Of a stretch of DNA of 12,891 bases, positions 1 to 6,345 are shown piece by piece. The first letter of the stretch is position 1; every line of letters begins with the position of its first letter. The notes beneath the pieces are model-generated. The model was given only the letters and a program-made list of their open reading frames with translations, did no database searches and was not told the DNA's origin. Both the position numbers and the translations under genes were made by a program. Source of the stretch: JBEIJQ01 sp040380145 (GTDB lineage Bacteria > Bacteroidota > Bacteroidia > Chitinophagales > Saprospiraceae); assembly GCA_040380145.1 (NCBI GenBank), contig JBEIJQ010000089.1, positions 1 through 12,891 of the forward strand, written 5' to 3'.

Positions 1-154
1 GTCTTTTGTTCGCGGGCGCGAAAAAAAACTCGATTTGCGGGGCAGCGTTTGGGCCTCGGATCAGCGCCGTTTGCCGCAAATCATCCAACAGGTTTTTCGC
101 TCAGGCCCGCTACCAAAAGCCGCGCTGTCGGGATTTTCTCGAAGGCCGGCTGGG

Positions 155-173
155 CAGTAAGAAATTCTTACTG
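155..173. repeat. Near-perfect 19-base palindrome
   Basis: Two 9-base arms (155-163 and 165-173) are exact reverse complements around a single central base at 164. A one-base centre is poor for an RNA hairpin, because the innermost pairs must open to form a loop, but it fits a binding site for a dimeric regulator. No adjacent gene start supports an operator role, so the function is unknown. Confidence 0.45.
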
Positions 174-243
174 GTCGTTCTTCGATTTTCGGCGACATCA
201 ATGGTGTTTTTTGAGCTGTATTTCAATTTTTTACATCCATTAT

Positions 244-266
244 TTTCTAATGGCGGCCATTAGAAA
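244..266. repeat. Near-perfect 23-base palindrome
   Basis: Two 11-base arms (244-254 and 256-266) are exact reverse complements around one central base at 255. The palindrome directly abuts the stem-loop at 267-294. Together they lie 23 to 73 bases downstream of the stop codon of the minus-strand gene at 317-634, so they may be part of its transcript end. An operator for a gene beyond the left edge is also possible. Confidence 0.45.
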
Positions 267-294
267 TTTATCCCAATGACAATTTTGGGATAAA
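267..294 (-). terminator. Stem-loop downstream of the 317-634 gene, possible terminator
   Basis: A 10-base-pair stem (267-276 with 285-294) encloses an 8-base loop, 23 bases past the stop codon of the minus-strand gene. Read on the minus strand it is preceded by a run of T and followed only by TTTC, so it is not a textbook U-tract terminator. Position and stem length make a role in ending or protecting that transcript plausible. Confidence 0.35.
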
Positions 295-316
295 AAAAGG
301 TGTAACTATTTGATCC

Positions 317-634
317 TCACCAATCCCCTTCAGCGTCGCCGCTGTATTTCAACCTTGTCTCGGCTTTTTGAAAGAGGCGTTCCACCACGAGCCGGGCGAT
401 CGCCGGCGCGGGCTCTTCGGGCGATTGGGGCGAAAGCGCGAAACGGATTTTTTCCTCGTCCACATCGATGATGTACAGCACGCTGAAGAGGTCGCCCGGC
501 CGTTCGTCGATCATGGTGCGGATCTGATCGGCGAACCATGCCACGAGCGCGTCCTTGTCGGAGAACGGCGAGGAGGGCGTTTCGAGACCGAAATCTTTGT
601 GGATGAGTTCGGTGGTGGCGGAGAGCAGGTTCAT
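317..634 (-). CDS. Small conserved-type cytoplasmic protein of unknown function (105 aa)
   Basis: This protein has no signal peptide, membrane segment or catalytic motif that I can see. It looks mostly helical and acidic, with an N-terminal helix (MNLLSATTELIHKDFGLE), a central segment around LYIIDVDEEKI, and a C-terminal helix around ARLVVERLFQKAETRLKYSG. It resembles short uncharacterised proteins I associate with Bacteroidota, but I cannot name a family. The frame stays open upstream to 688. I chose the ATG at 632-634 because the minus-strand -7 motif TATCTTTG lies at 666-673, inside the longer version, and because the extra 18 residues are not like the rest. It is divergent from the ABC-F gene, with 118 bases between the start codons and the two -7 boxes about 40 bases apart, so the pair may share regulation. 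Function is unassigned. Confidence 0.75.
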   Translation of the reverse strand: MNLLSATTELIHKDFGLETPSSPFSDKDALVAWFADQIRTMIDERPGDLFSVLYIIDVDEEKIRFALSPQSPEEPAPAIARLVVERLFQKAETRLKYSGDAEGDW

Positions 635-665
635 GGTCGGGGAGTTGTGGAGGGGCACTGCTCTA

Positions 666-673
666 CAAAGATA
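666..673 (-). promoter_or_regulatory. -7 promoter motif for the 317-634 gene
   Basis: Read on the minus strand this is TATCTTTG, an exact match to the Bacteroidota TAnnTTTG motif, about 32 bases upstream of the chosen ATG. No clear -33 TTG is found at the expected distance, so the call rests on the -7 match and its position. Confidence 0.5.
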
Positions 674-713
674 TAGTACAACGGTCAAAAAGGCATTTCG
701 GGAAAAAAAATCT

Positions 714-721
714 TACCTTTG
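714..721 (+). promoter_or_regulatory. -7 promoter motif for the ABC-F gene
   Basis: TACCTTTG matches TAnnTTTG exactly and is followed by C, 31 bases upstream of the ATG at 753. It supports that start over the longer open frame beginning at 555, which would begin upstream of the promoter and inside the opposing gene. There is no good -33 TTG upstream. Confidence 0.55.
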
Positions 722-752
722 CGCCGCGAAAAAAACTCTATTTTCACATCCT

Positions 753-2369
753 ATGCTACAAGTCACCAATGTTTCCCTGCGTTTCGGCAAGCGCGTGTTG
801 TTCGATGAAGTAAACGCCAAGTTCGCAGAAGGCAACTGTTACGGCATCATCGGCGCCAACGGCGCCGGCAAATCCACTTTTCTGCGCATCTTGTCGGGCG
901 AGCAGGAATCCACCACCGGTCAGGTTTCCATCACGCCGGGGCAGCGCATGGCGGTCTTGAAGCAGAACCACTTCGCCTACGAAGAGTTTCTGGCGATCGA
1001 TACCGTGATCATGGGCCACCAAACCTTGTACAAGGTCAAAAAAGAGATGGACGACATCTATGCCAAGGCCGATTTCACGGACGAGGACGGGATGCGCGTG
1101 GCCGAGCTGCAGGGCGATTTCGACGAGATGGGCGGCTGGAACGCCGAGAGCGACGCGGCCGAACTGCTGTCGAACCTCGGGGTGGGGGAGCCCCACCACC
1201 ACAAATTGATGAAGGACCTGACGGCCAACCAAAAGGTGCGCGTATTGATCGCGCAGGCCCTGTTCGGCAACCCCGATGTGCTGATCATGGACGAACCGAC
1301 CAACGACCTGGACGCCGACACGATCTTCTGGCTGGAAAACTTCTTGGCGGATTACCGCAACACGGTGATCGTGGTGTCGCACGACCGTCACTTTTTGGAC
1401 AGCGTCTGCACCCACGTCGCCGACCTCGACCGCCAGCGGCTGCAGATCTACACGGGCAACTACTCGTTCTGGTACGAATCCAGCCAGTTGGCCGCTCGTC
1501 AGATGGCCGACAAGAACAAGAAGGTCGAGCAGCGCCGGGCGGAATTGATGGAGTTCATCGCCCGCTTCTCGGCCAACGCTTCGAAGGCCAAGCAGGCGAC
1601 CTCGCGCAAAAAGGCCCTCGATAAACTCAACCTTGAAGAAATCCAGCCTTCCTCGCGCCGCTATCCGGGCATTTTCTTTCGGATGTCCCGCGAGATCGGC
1701 GACCAGATCCTGCGCGTGGACGGGCTCTCGAAAAAAGACGCCGAGGGCGCCAAGTTGTTCAGCGATGTGCACTTCACCGTCGAAAAAGGCGAAAAAATCG
1801 CCCTGATCTCGCGCAATAGTTTGGCGGTGTCCACTTTTTTCCGGGTCTTGATGGGCGAGGAAAAAGCCGATGCGGGCACCTACGATTGGGGGGTGACCAT
1901 CCTGCCTTCGTACCTTCCCAACGACAACAGCGCCTACTTCGATTCCGATGACAGCCTGATAGACTGGCTCCGCCAGTATTCCAAGGAAAAGGACGAGACC
2001 TACATCCGTGGATTTTTGGGCCGGATGTTGTTTTCCGGGGAAGAGTCACTGAAAAGCGCCCGGGTTCTTTCCGGGGGCGAAAAAGTGCGCTGCCTCGTGT
2101 CCAAAATGATGCTCGAAGAAGGCAATTTCCTGTTGCTGGACGAACCCACCTCCCACCTCGACCTCGAGGCCATCACGGCGTTCAACAACGCTTTGATCGA
2201 TTTCAAGGGCCATGTGATGTTCGTGTCGCAGGACCACCAGTTCACCCAGACGGTGGCCAACCGCATCATCGAGATCGGGCCCAACGGTGCGCTCGACAAG
2301 CTGATGAGCTACGACGATTATCTGCGGGATCCCGAGATCCGTGCGCAGCGGGATGCACTTTACGCTTGA
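753..2369 (+). CDS. ABC-F family ATPase, YbiT type, with one degenerate ATP site (538 aa)
   Basis: ABC-F proteins are cytoplasmic twin-ATPase proteins without membrane segments that bind the ribosomal E site and modulate translation. The whole length aligns in style with YbiT. NBD1 has Walker A GANGAGKS (34-41), Walker B VLIMDE (176-181) and switch His210 in VVSHDRHF, but its signature is degenerate (LTANQ, 156-160). The interdomain linker spans about 240-315. NBD2 has an intact signature LSGGE (439-443) and Walker B LLLDE (460-464), but its P-loop reads SRNSLAVST (353-361), with Val359 where the nucleotide-binding lysine should be, and its switch His is Gln493. Since each site pairs the Walker A of one domain with the signature of the other, site I looks intact and site II wholly degenerate. 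The ATG at 753 follows a -7 box and starts the family-like N-terminus. No antibiotic-resistance role can be inferred. Confidence 0.93.
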   Translation: MLQVTNVSLRFGKRVLFDEVNAKFAEGNCYGIIGANGAGKSTFLRILSGEQESTTGQVSITPGQRMAVLKQNHFAYEEFLAIDTVIMGHQTLYKVKKEMDDIYAKADFTDEDGMRVAELQGDFDEMGGWNAESDAAELLSNLGVGEPHHHKLMKDLTANQKVRVLIAQALFGNPDVLIMDEPTNDLDADTIFWLENFLADYRNTVIVVSHDRHFLDSVCTHVADLDRQRLQIYTGNYSFWYESSQLAARQMADKNKKVEQRRAELMEFIARFSANASKAKQATSRKKALDKLNLEEIQPSSRRYPGIFFRMSREIGDQILRVDGLSKKDAEGAKLFSDVHFTVEKGEKIALISRNSLAVSTFFRVLMGEEKADAGTYDWGVTILPSYLPNDNSAYFDSDDSLIDWLRQYSKEKDETYIRGFLGRMLFSGEESLKSARVLSGGEKVRCLVSKMMLEEGNFLLLDEPTSHLDLEAITAFNNALIDFKGHVMFVSQDHQFTQTVANRIIEIGPNGALDKLMSYDDYLRDPEIRAQRDALYA

Positions 2370-2384
2370 ACCATCCGTTTTTGG

Positions 2385-2418
2385 AACGCGGTTTGCTAAG
2401 CGGAGCGCGTTGTTTTTC
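2385..2418 (+). terminator. Weak possible terminator after the ABC-F gene
   Basis: A 6-base stem (2385-2390 with 2406-2411) with a 15-base loop is followed by a G and five T. The stem is short and the loop long, so termination would be partial at best. I see no good TAnnTTTG promoter between here and the first FKBP gene, so readthrough from the ABC-F transcript is possible. Confidence 0.28.
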
Positions 2419-2454
2419 CACACGCTTTTTTTTAAAACCAAATTTTTTTGTCCC

Positions 2455-3123
2455 ATGAAAAAAATGCTCATTCTTTCGTTTGCGGTCGTTTTGTCCGTCG
2501 GCGGTCTGCGCGCGCAGAACGAGCCGATCGTGAAAGACTCGCTGGCCTATGCGCTCGGTGTCCAGATCGGCGATTATTTCAATACCAATGGTTTCACCAA
2601 GATCAGCATGAGCGAGTTCCAGAGCGCGTTGGCGATGGTGCTGGCCAACCAGCCCACGGTGATGACGCTCCAGCAGGCACAGCAATTCATCAACAAGAAG
2701 AATCAAGAGGCCCGTGCCGCCAAAGGGGCAGTGGCGAAGAAGGCCGGGGAAGATTTCCTCGCGACCAACAAAAAGCGCCCCGGTGTGACCACCACCGCCA
2801 GCGGGCTCCAGTACGAGATCCTCAAGGCCGGCAACGGGCCCAAGCCCACGGCCAAGGACAAGGTCAAGGTGCACTACCACGGCACGCTGATCGACGGCAC
2901 GGTGTTCGACAGTTCGGTGGACCGCGGCCAGCCGATCGATTTCCCCGTGACCGGCGTGATCCAGGGTTGGATCGAAGCGCTCCAGCTCATGCCCGAAGGC
3001 TCGAAGTGGAAGGTCTTCATCCCGTACAATCTCGCTTACGGCGAGCGCGGGCAAGGAGCCAAGATCGGACCTTTTGCCGCGTTGGTATTTGAAATCGAAT
3101 TGTTGCAGGTAATCAAACAGTGA
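2455..3123 (+). CDS. Exported FKBP-type peptidyl-prolyl isomerase, copy 1 (222 aa)
   Basis: This enzyme catalyses cis-trans isomerisation of prolyl bonds and helps exported proteins fold in the periplasm. Residues 1-20 form an ordinary signal peptide with no lipobox cysteine, predicted to be cleaved after LRA, so the product should be soluble. Residues about 27-118 match the helical N-terminal dimerisation domain of FkpA/Mip-type FKBPs. The FKBP domain covers about 120-219 and keeps the pocket residues equivalent to FKBP12 Tyr26, Phe36, Asp37, Trp59, Tyr82 and Phe99: Tyr141, Phe151, Asp152, Trp172, Tyr195 and Phe212. It is the first of three tandem paralogues and the only one without a lipid anchor. 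Its stop codon lies two bases before the ATG of the next gene, so the two are almost certainly co-transcribed. A 45-base stretch is identical to copy 3. Confidence 0.93.
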   Translation: MKKMLILSFAVVLSVGGLRAQNEPIVKDSLAYALGVQIGDYFNTNGFTKISMSEFQSALAMVLANQPTVMTLQQAQQFINKKNQEARAAKGAVAKKAGEDFLATNKKRPGVTTTASGLQYEILKAGNGPKPTAKDKVKVHYHGTLIDGTVFDSSVDRGQPIDFPVTGVIQGWIEALQLMPEGSKWKVFIPYNLAYGERGQGAKIGPFAALVFEIELLQVIKQ

Positions 3124-3125
3124 AC

Positions 3126-3818
3126 ATGTACAGAATTTTTGTTCCGCTGATCGCTTTGGCGGTCTTCACTCTGGGCGCCTGTTCCAAGCAGGGTACCCGC
3201 TCTGCCGACGCCAAAAAGCCCGTTGCGATCACCGACACCATGTCGTACTACCTCGGGGTGCTGATCGGCCAGAACATCCGCAACAGCGGCTTCGGCGACC
3301 AAGTGGATCCGAAGCAGTTCGCCATTGCATTCGAGGCCGCCCTGCGTTCCGATACTCCGGTCGTCGCTCCGGGCGTGCCCGAGGCCTACCTGATGCGCAT
3401 GGGCGACGAAAAGAAGGCCAAAATGGCCGAGGCGGCGCAAAAAGAGGGCGCCGATTTTATGGCCAAAAACCAAAAACGGCCTGGTGTGATCACCACCGCC
3501 AGCGGTCTGCAGTACGAAATCCTCCGGGCCGGCAACGGCCCGCGTCCGGCCGACACCAGCACTGTTTTGGTCCATTACCACGGCATGCTCGTGGATGGCA
3601 CCGTTTTCGACAGTTCGGTCGAGCGCAACGAGCCCATCGAGCTGCCCGTCAATGCGGTGATCGAAGGCTGGGTGGAGGCCCTGCAGTTGATGCCCGTCGG
3701 TTCCAAGTGGAAACTTTTCATTCCGTACAACCTCGCTTACGGCGAGCAGGGCGCCCCGCCCACCATACCCCCTTATGCCGCCTTGATCTTTGAGGTGGAA
3801 CTTTTGGAAATCAAATAA
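3126..3818 (+). CDS. FKBP-type peptidyl-prolyl isomerase lipoprotein, copy 2 (230 aa)
   Basis: This is a prolyl isomerase expected to be tethered to the envelope. The N-terminus is a lipoprotein signal with lipobox LGAC, so Cys19 would be acylated. The residues after it (SKQGT) contain no acidic cluster of the kind reported for surface export in Bacteroidota, so I infer a periplasm-facing location. The helical FKBP N-terminal domain covers about 36-128 and the FKBP domain about 130-229. Pocket residues Tyr151, Phe161, Asp162, Trp182, Tyr205 and Phe222 are all present. I chose ATG 3126, which gives a compact signal peptide. A GTG at 3120 would overlap the previous stop codon as GTGA and cannot be excluded. 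It is the most divergent copy at DNA level in the region where copies 1 and 3 are identical. Confidence 0.92.
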   Translation: MYRIFVPLIALAVFTLGACSKQGTRSADAKKPVAITDTMSYYLGVLIGQNIRNSGFGDQVDPKQFAIAFEAALRSDTPVVAPGVPEAYLMRMGDEKKAKMAEAAQKEGADFMAKNQKRPGVITTASGLQYEILRAGNGPRPADTSTVLVHYHGMLVDGTVFDSSVERNEPIELPVNAVIEGWVEALQLMPVGSKWKLFIPYNLAYGEQGAPPTIPPYAALIFEVELLEIK

Positions 3819-3840
3819 TCACCACTTTTTTATCCAGAAC

Positions 3841-4548
3841 ATGCGCACCATTTTTCTTTCTCTTGCCATTGTTGCGGCCTTGTTTGCCGGCTGTCAAAAA
3901 TCCGGCAGCGGCTCTTTCTCGACGGACGGCCCTGTGACCGATTCCGCTTCTTATGCATTGGGCTTCAATGTGGGTCAAAATTTCCGCAACGGTATGCTCG
4001 AAAATGGCCTCCTCGGCCTGATCGATCGGGAAGCTTTCGTGCGGGCCTTTGTGGCCGCGCTCGACAGCCAGGCCTGCCAGCTCACCGAGCCGCAGCTGCA
4101 ATCCCAGATGATGGCGCTCCAATTGCGCCAACAAACGGCCCGCAACAAGGCGTTCGAGGGCGTCCGGGCCGAAGGCGAGGCCTTTTTGGCCGAAAACGCC
4201 AAAAAAGAAGGGGTGCAGACCACCGCTACCGGTCTGCAGTACAAAGTCGTGAAAGCGGGCAACGGCCCCAAACCCACGATCAAGGACAAGGTCAAGGTGC
4301 ACTACCACGGCACGCTGATCGACGGAACGGTCTTCGACAGTTCGATCGATCGGGGCGAGCCGGTGGAATTCCAGGTTACCGGCGTCATCCCGGGTTGGAC
4401 GGAGGCCCTGCAGCTCATGCCCGTGGGCTCCAAGTGGACCCTGTGGATCCCCGCTCAACTGGCCTACGGTGAAAACAGCCCCGGCGATGAAATCCCGCCC
4501 TATTCCACTTTGGTTTTCGATGTAGAACTCTTGGGCATTCCCAAGTGA
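3841..4548 (+). CDS. FKBP-type peptidyl-prolyl isomerase lipoprotein, copy 3 (235 aa)
   Basis: This third tandem exported prolyl isomerase begins 22 bases after copy 2. The lipobox is FAGC, with Cys18 the predicted lipidated residue, followed by a flexible Gly/Ser-rich stretch. The N-terminal helical domain covers about 34-132 and contains a Gln-rich helix (QLQSQMMALQLRQQ). The FKBP domain covers about 134-233, with pocket residues Tyr155, Phe165, Asp166, Trp186, Tyr209 and Phe226 retained, so catalytic activity is expected. It shares an identical 45-base tract with copy 1 (positions 2853-2897 and 4281-4325) although other parts, including the C-terminal loop GENSPGDEIPP, have diverged. A strong terminator 33 bases downstream of the stop codon marks the end of the FKBP transcript. 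Confidence 0.93.
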   Translation: MRTIFLSLAIVAALFAGCQKSGSGSFSTDGPVTDSASYALGFNVGQNFRNGMLENGLLGLIDREAFVRAFVAALDSQACQLTEPQLQSQMMALQLRQQTARNKAFEGVRAEGEAFLAENAKKEGVQTTATGLQYKVVKAGNGPKPTIKDKVKVHYHGTLIDGTVFDSSIDRGEPVEFQVTGVIPGWTEALQLMPVGSKWTLWIPAQLAYGENSPGDEIPPYSTLVFDVELLGIPK

Positions 4549-4581
4549 TTTTTCTCGGTCCGACCTAGACCGGGTTTTTCC

Positions 4582-4621
4582 ATCGTCCGCGCCGGATTCC
4601 CGGCGCGGACGATTTTTTTTT
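4582..4621 (+). terminator. Strong intrinsic terminator of the FKBP array
   Basis: A perfect 14-base-pair GC-rich stem (4582-4595 with 4600-4613) closes a four-base loop and runs into nine T (4613-4621). This is a textbook Rho-independent terminator. A weaker 5-base-pair hairpin at 4556-4572 followed by GGGTTTTT precedes it, so there may be two terminators in tandem. It separates the FKBP genes from the lytic transglycosylase gene. Confidence 0.92.
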
Positions 4622-4683
4622 GTCGGGATATTTTGCGTTCTTTGTCGAACGCGTTTTTTTTCACTTTTCAATTTTGATATCGC

Positions 4684-5598
4684 ATGCCGCGTTGGTCGTA
4701 TTTTGGGGCCGGTTTTGGATTGAGCGCTGTCCTTTTGCTGTTTTGGGCCTTTACGAACGCCGGAGGGGATTCTGGTTTCCAAAGCGTGACCTCCCCTAAA
4801 CTGCCCGATGCCATGGATGTCGCCGGGGAGCGGGTGCCCCTGGAGATCGTGGAGGTGCGCGAGCGGGTGGACCGCGAAATCCTGATGAACACCTTCGGCC
4901 ACTCCAACACCTTCCAATACATCAAACTCTCGGGTCGGTTTTTTCCCATTATCGAACCGATTTTGGCCCGCAACGGCGTTCCGGAGGATTTCAAGTATCT
5001 CGCCGTCATCGAAAGCGGTCTGCGCAATGTGGCCTCGCCAGCCGGCGCGAAGGGTTATTGGCAGTTCATGAAGGCCACCGCCATCCAGTTCGGCCTCGAA
5101 ATCAGCGAAGAGGTGGACGAGCGCCAGGACATCGAAAAGTCCACCGAGGCGGCCTGCCGCTATCTGCTGGGCGCTTACAAGCGGCTCGGCTCGTGGACCG
5201 CGGCCGCAGCGGCCTACAACATGGGCGAGGGCGGGTTTTCCAACAGCGCCAAGGCCCAGTTTTCCGGCAATTACTACGACCTGTACCTCAACCAGGAAAC
5301 CTCCCGTTATGTGCCGAGGCTTTTGGCCATGAAAGAGATCATGCGGGATCCCAAGCGTTTCGGCTTCAACTTGGACCCGGAAGACCATTACCCCCCGTAC
5401 GGCGAGACCGAAGTGGTCACGGTGGACGGCCCGGTGCCCAGCTGGGCGGTCTTTGCCAAGGAAAAAGGCATCTCGCTGGCCACTTTCAAGTTTTACAACC
5501 CTTGGGCCATCGGCTATGGGTTGACCAACAAGAACAAAAAATCGTACAAGGTGCTGATCCCCAAAGAACAACATCGCCAACAAACCACCGAAAACTAA
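4684..5598 (+). CDS. Membrane-anchored lytic transglycosylase, MltD-like (304 aa)
   Basis: Lytic transglycosylases cleave the MurNAc-GlcNAc bond of peptidoglycan with formation of 1,6-anhydroMurNAc, for wall turnover and insertion of envelope machines. A hydrophobic segment at about 6-24 looks like an uncleaved anchor or signal peptide without a lipobox. The transglycosylase core (about 85-220) has the catalytic glutamate Glu110 in AVIESGL, followed by the family motifs GYWQFM (124-129) and AAYNMG (176-181). The C-terminal part, about 245-295, looks like one degenerate LysM-like peptidoglycan-binding module (WAVFAKEKGIS, YNPW, YKVLIPKE), fewer than the LysM repeats of E. coli MltD. ATG 4684 is the only start that includes the hydrophobic N-terminus. 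The uridine kinase gene starts 17 bases after its stop codon. No convincing promoter motif was found, but the preceding strong terminator implies one in 4622-4683. Confidence 0.9.
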   Translation: MPRWSYFGAGFGLSAVLLLFWAFTNAGGDSGFQSVTSPKLPDAMDVAGERVPLEIVEVRERVDREILMNTFGHSNTFQYIKLSGRFFPIIEPILARNGVPEDFKYLAVIESGLRNVASPAGAKGYWQFMKATAIQFGLEISEEVDERQDIEKSTEAACRYLLGAYKRLGSWTAAAAAYNMGEGGFSNSAKAQFSGNYYDLYLNQETSRYVPRLLAMKEIMRDPKRFGFNLDPEDHYPPYGETEVVTVDGPVPSWAVFAKEKGISLATFKFYNPWAIGYGLTNKNKKSYKVLIPKEQHRQQTTEN

Positions 5599-5615
5599 GC
5601 AATTCCCGAAATCCC

Positions 5616-6224
5616 ATGTCTTACCTGATCGGCATCACGGGCGGCTCCGGCTCCGGCAAAACCACCTTTTTGCGGGCCGTCACCGAAGGCTTTTCGCCGC
5701 AACAGGTGTGCGTGCTTTCCCAAGACCACTACTACCGCCCCCGCGAAGAACAGAAAACGGACGCCCTGGGCATCCACAATTTCGACCTGCCGGAATCCAT
5801 CGATCGGCCGGCTTTGGTACGGGATGTAATGCGCCTGCTGGCCGGAGAAACGGTGGAAAAAGAAGAGTATGTCTTCAACAACGCCGATCTGAAGCCCAAG
5901 GTGCTGACCTTTTATCCGGCTCCGGTGCTGATCTTGGAGGGGCTTTTCGTGTTCCACTATCCGGAAATCGCCGAAAAACTCGATTTGAAGGTTTTTTTGC
6001 ACGCCCGCGAAAATGTGTCGCTGATCCGTCGCATCCGCCGCGACCAGCTGGAACGCAATTATCCCCTGGACGATGTGCTGTACCGCTTCGAGCACCATGT
6101 GCAGCCCGCTTTCGACCGCTACATCAAGCCCTTTGCCGAAGAAGCGGATATCGTGGTCAACAACAACCGGCACTTTTCCAACGCCGCGGCCGTCCTGCGC
6201 TCTTTTATCGAGCAAAAAGTGTGA
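5616..6224 (+). CDS. udk: Uridine kinase (202 aa)
   Basis: Uridine kinase phosphorylates uridine and cytidine to UMP and CMP with a nucleoside triphosphate, in cytoplasmic pyrimidine salvage. The P-loop GGSGSGKT is at 9-16. The probable catalytic aspartate is Asp37 in LSQDHYY, and HNFDLPESID (54-63) corresponds to the uridine-binding segment NFDHPDAID of well-known members. The lid region carries RRIRRD (138-143), and the C-terminal segment around YRFEHHVQPAFDRYIKP matches the phosphoribulokinase/uridine kinase family. At 202 residues it is close to the usual length of about 210. ATG 5616 gives the P-loop the normal distance from the N-terminus. It follows the transglycosylase gene by only 17 bases, so both are probably on one transcript despite unrelated roles. 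The next gene has its own promoter. Confidence 0.92.
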   Translation: MSYLIGITGGSGSGKTTFLRAVTEGFSPQQVCVLSQDHYYRPREEQKTDALGIHNFDLPESIDRPALVRDVMRLLAGETVEKEEYVFNNADLKPKVLTFYPAPVLILEGLFVFHYPEIAEKLDLKVFLHARENVSLIRRIRRDQLERNYPLDDVLYRFEHHVQPAFDRYIKPFAEEADIVVNNNRHFSNAAAVLRSFIEQKV

Positions 6225-6272
6225 CTTTGCGGACATTCCATGGGCAAAACCCGCAAGGTCAGACCGGCGTTG

Positions 6273-6303
6273 TTGTTTGGGTCGCCCCAAATCGGTAAAT
6301 TTG
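6273..6303 (+). promoter_or_regulatory. Promoter of the parvulin/SurA cluster
   Basis: TTG at 6273-6275 and TAAATTTG at 6296-6303, separated by 20 bases, match the Bacteroidota promoter form TTG-N(17-23)-TAnnTTTG. Transcription would start around 6310, about 35 bases before the ATG at 6346. This is the only promoter in the window with both elements clearly visible. Confidence 0.72.
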
Positions 6304-6345
6304 CGCGCTTTTTTTCCAAAACCAATCCACAAACCCCTGCTTTTC

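Larger units (their letters stand above)
1..316. other. Gene-free left end with several inverted repeats
   Basis: No convincing coding region is visible here. The possible reading frames are short, lack a recognisable domain and do not match the protein style of the neighbours. The stretch does contain four inverted repeats: 9-base arms at 32-40 and 74-82 with a 33-base spacer; a near-perfect palindrome at 155-173; a longer one at 244-266; and a stem-loop at 267-294. The right-hand part is A+T-rich, as is usual for intergenic DNA in this window. It may hold the 3' end region of the minus-strand gene at 317-634 and regulatory DNA of a gene off the left edge, but neither is shown directly. Confidence 0.6.

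Noticed and set aside
6..263. Two short overlapping plus-strand open frames at the left end
   Set aside because: There is no promoter motif, no domain and no consistent composition, and the 23-base palindrome lies at their 3' end; coding potential looks like chance.
635..688. An 18-residue longer start for the small minus-strand protein
   Set aside because: The minus-strand -7 box at 666-673 lies within this extension, so the transcript would start downstream of it.
555..752. A 66-residue N-terminal extension of the ABC-F protein in the same open frame
   Set aside because: It would begin inside the opposing small gene and upstream of the -7 box at 714-721, and its residues do not resemble any part of the family; the family-like N-terminus starts at 753.
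4629..4644. A -7 promoter motif upstream of the lytic transglycosylase
   Set aside because: TATTTTG and TTCTTTG near here each miss the TAnnTTTG pattern, so a promoter is expected but not identifiable.
3811..5583. A 590-codon open frame on the minus strand opposite FKBP copy 3 and the transglycosylase
   Set aside because: It is antisense to two well-supported genes, crosses a strong terminator and has a low-complexity His/Gly/Val-rich composition typical of the antisense of GC-rich codons.
6227..6256. A hairpin after uridine kinase as a terminator
   Set aside because: It is a six-base stem with an 18-base loop and no T run after it; too weak to call.
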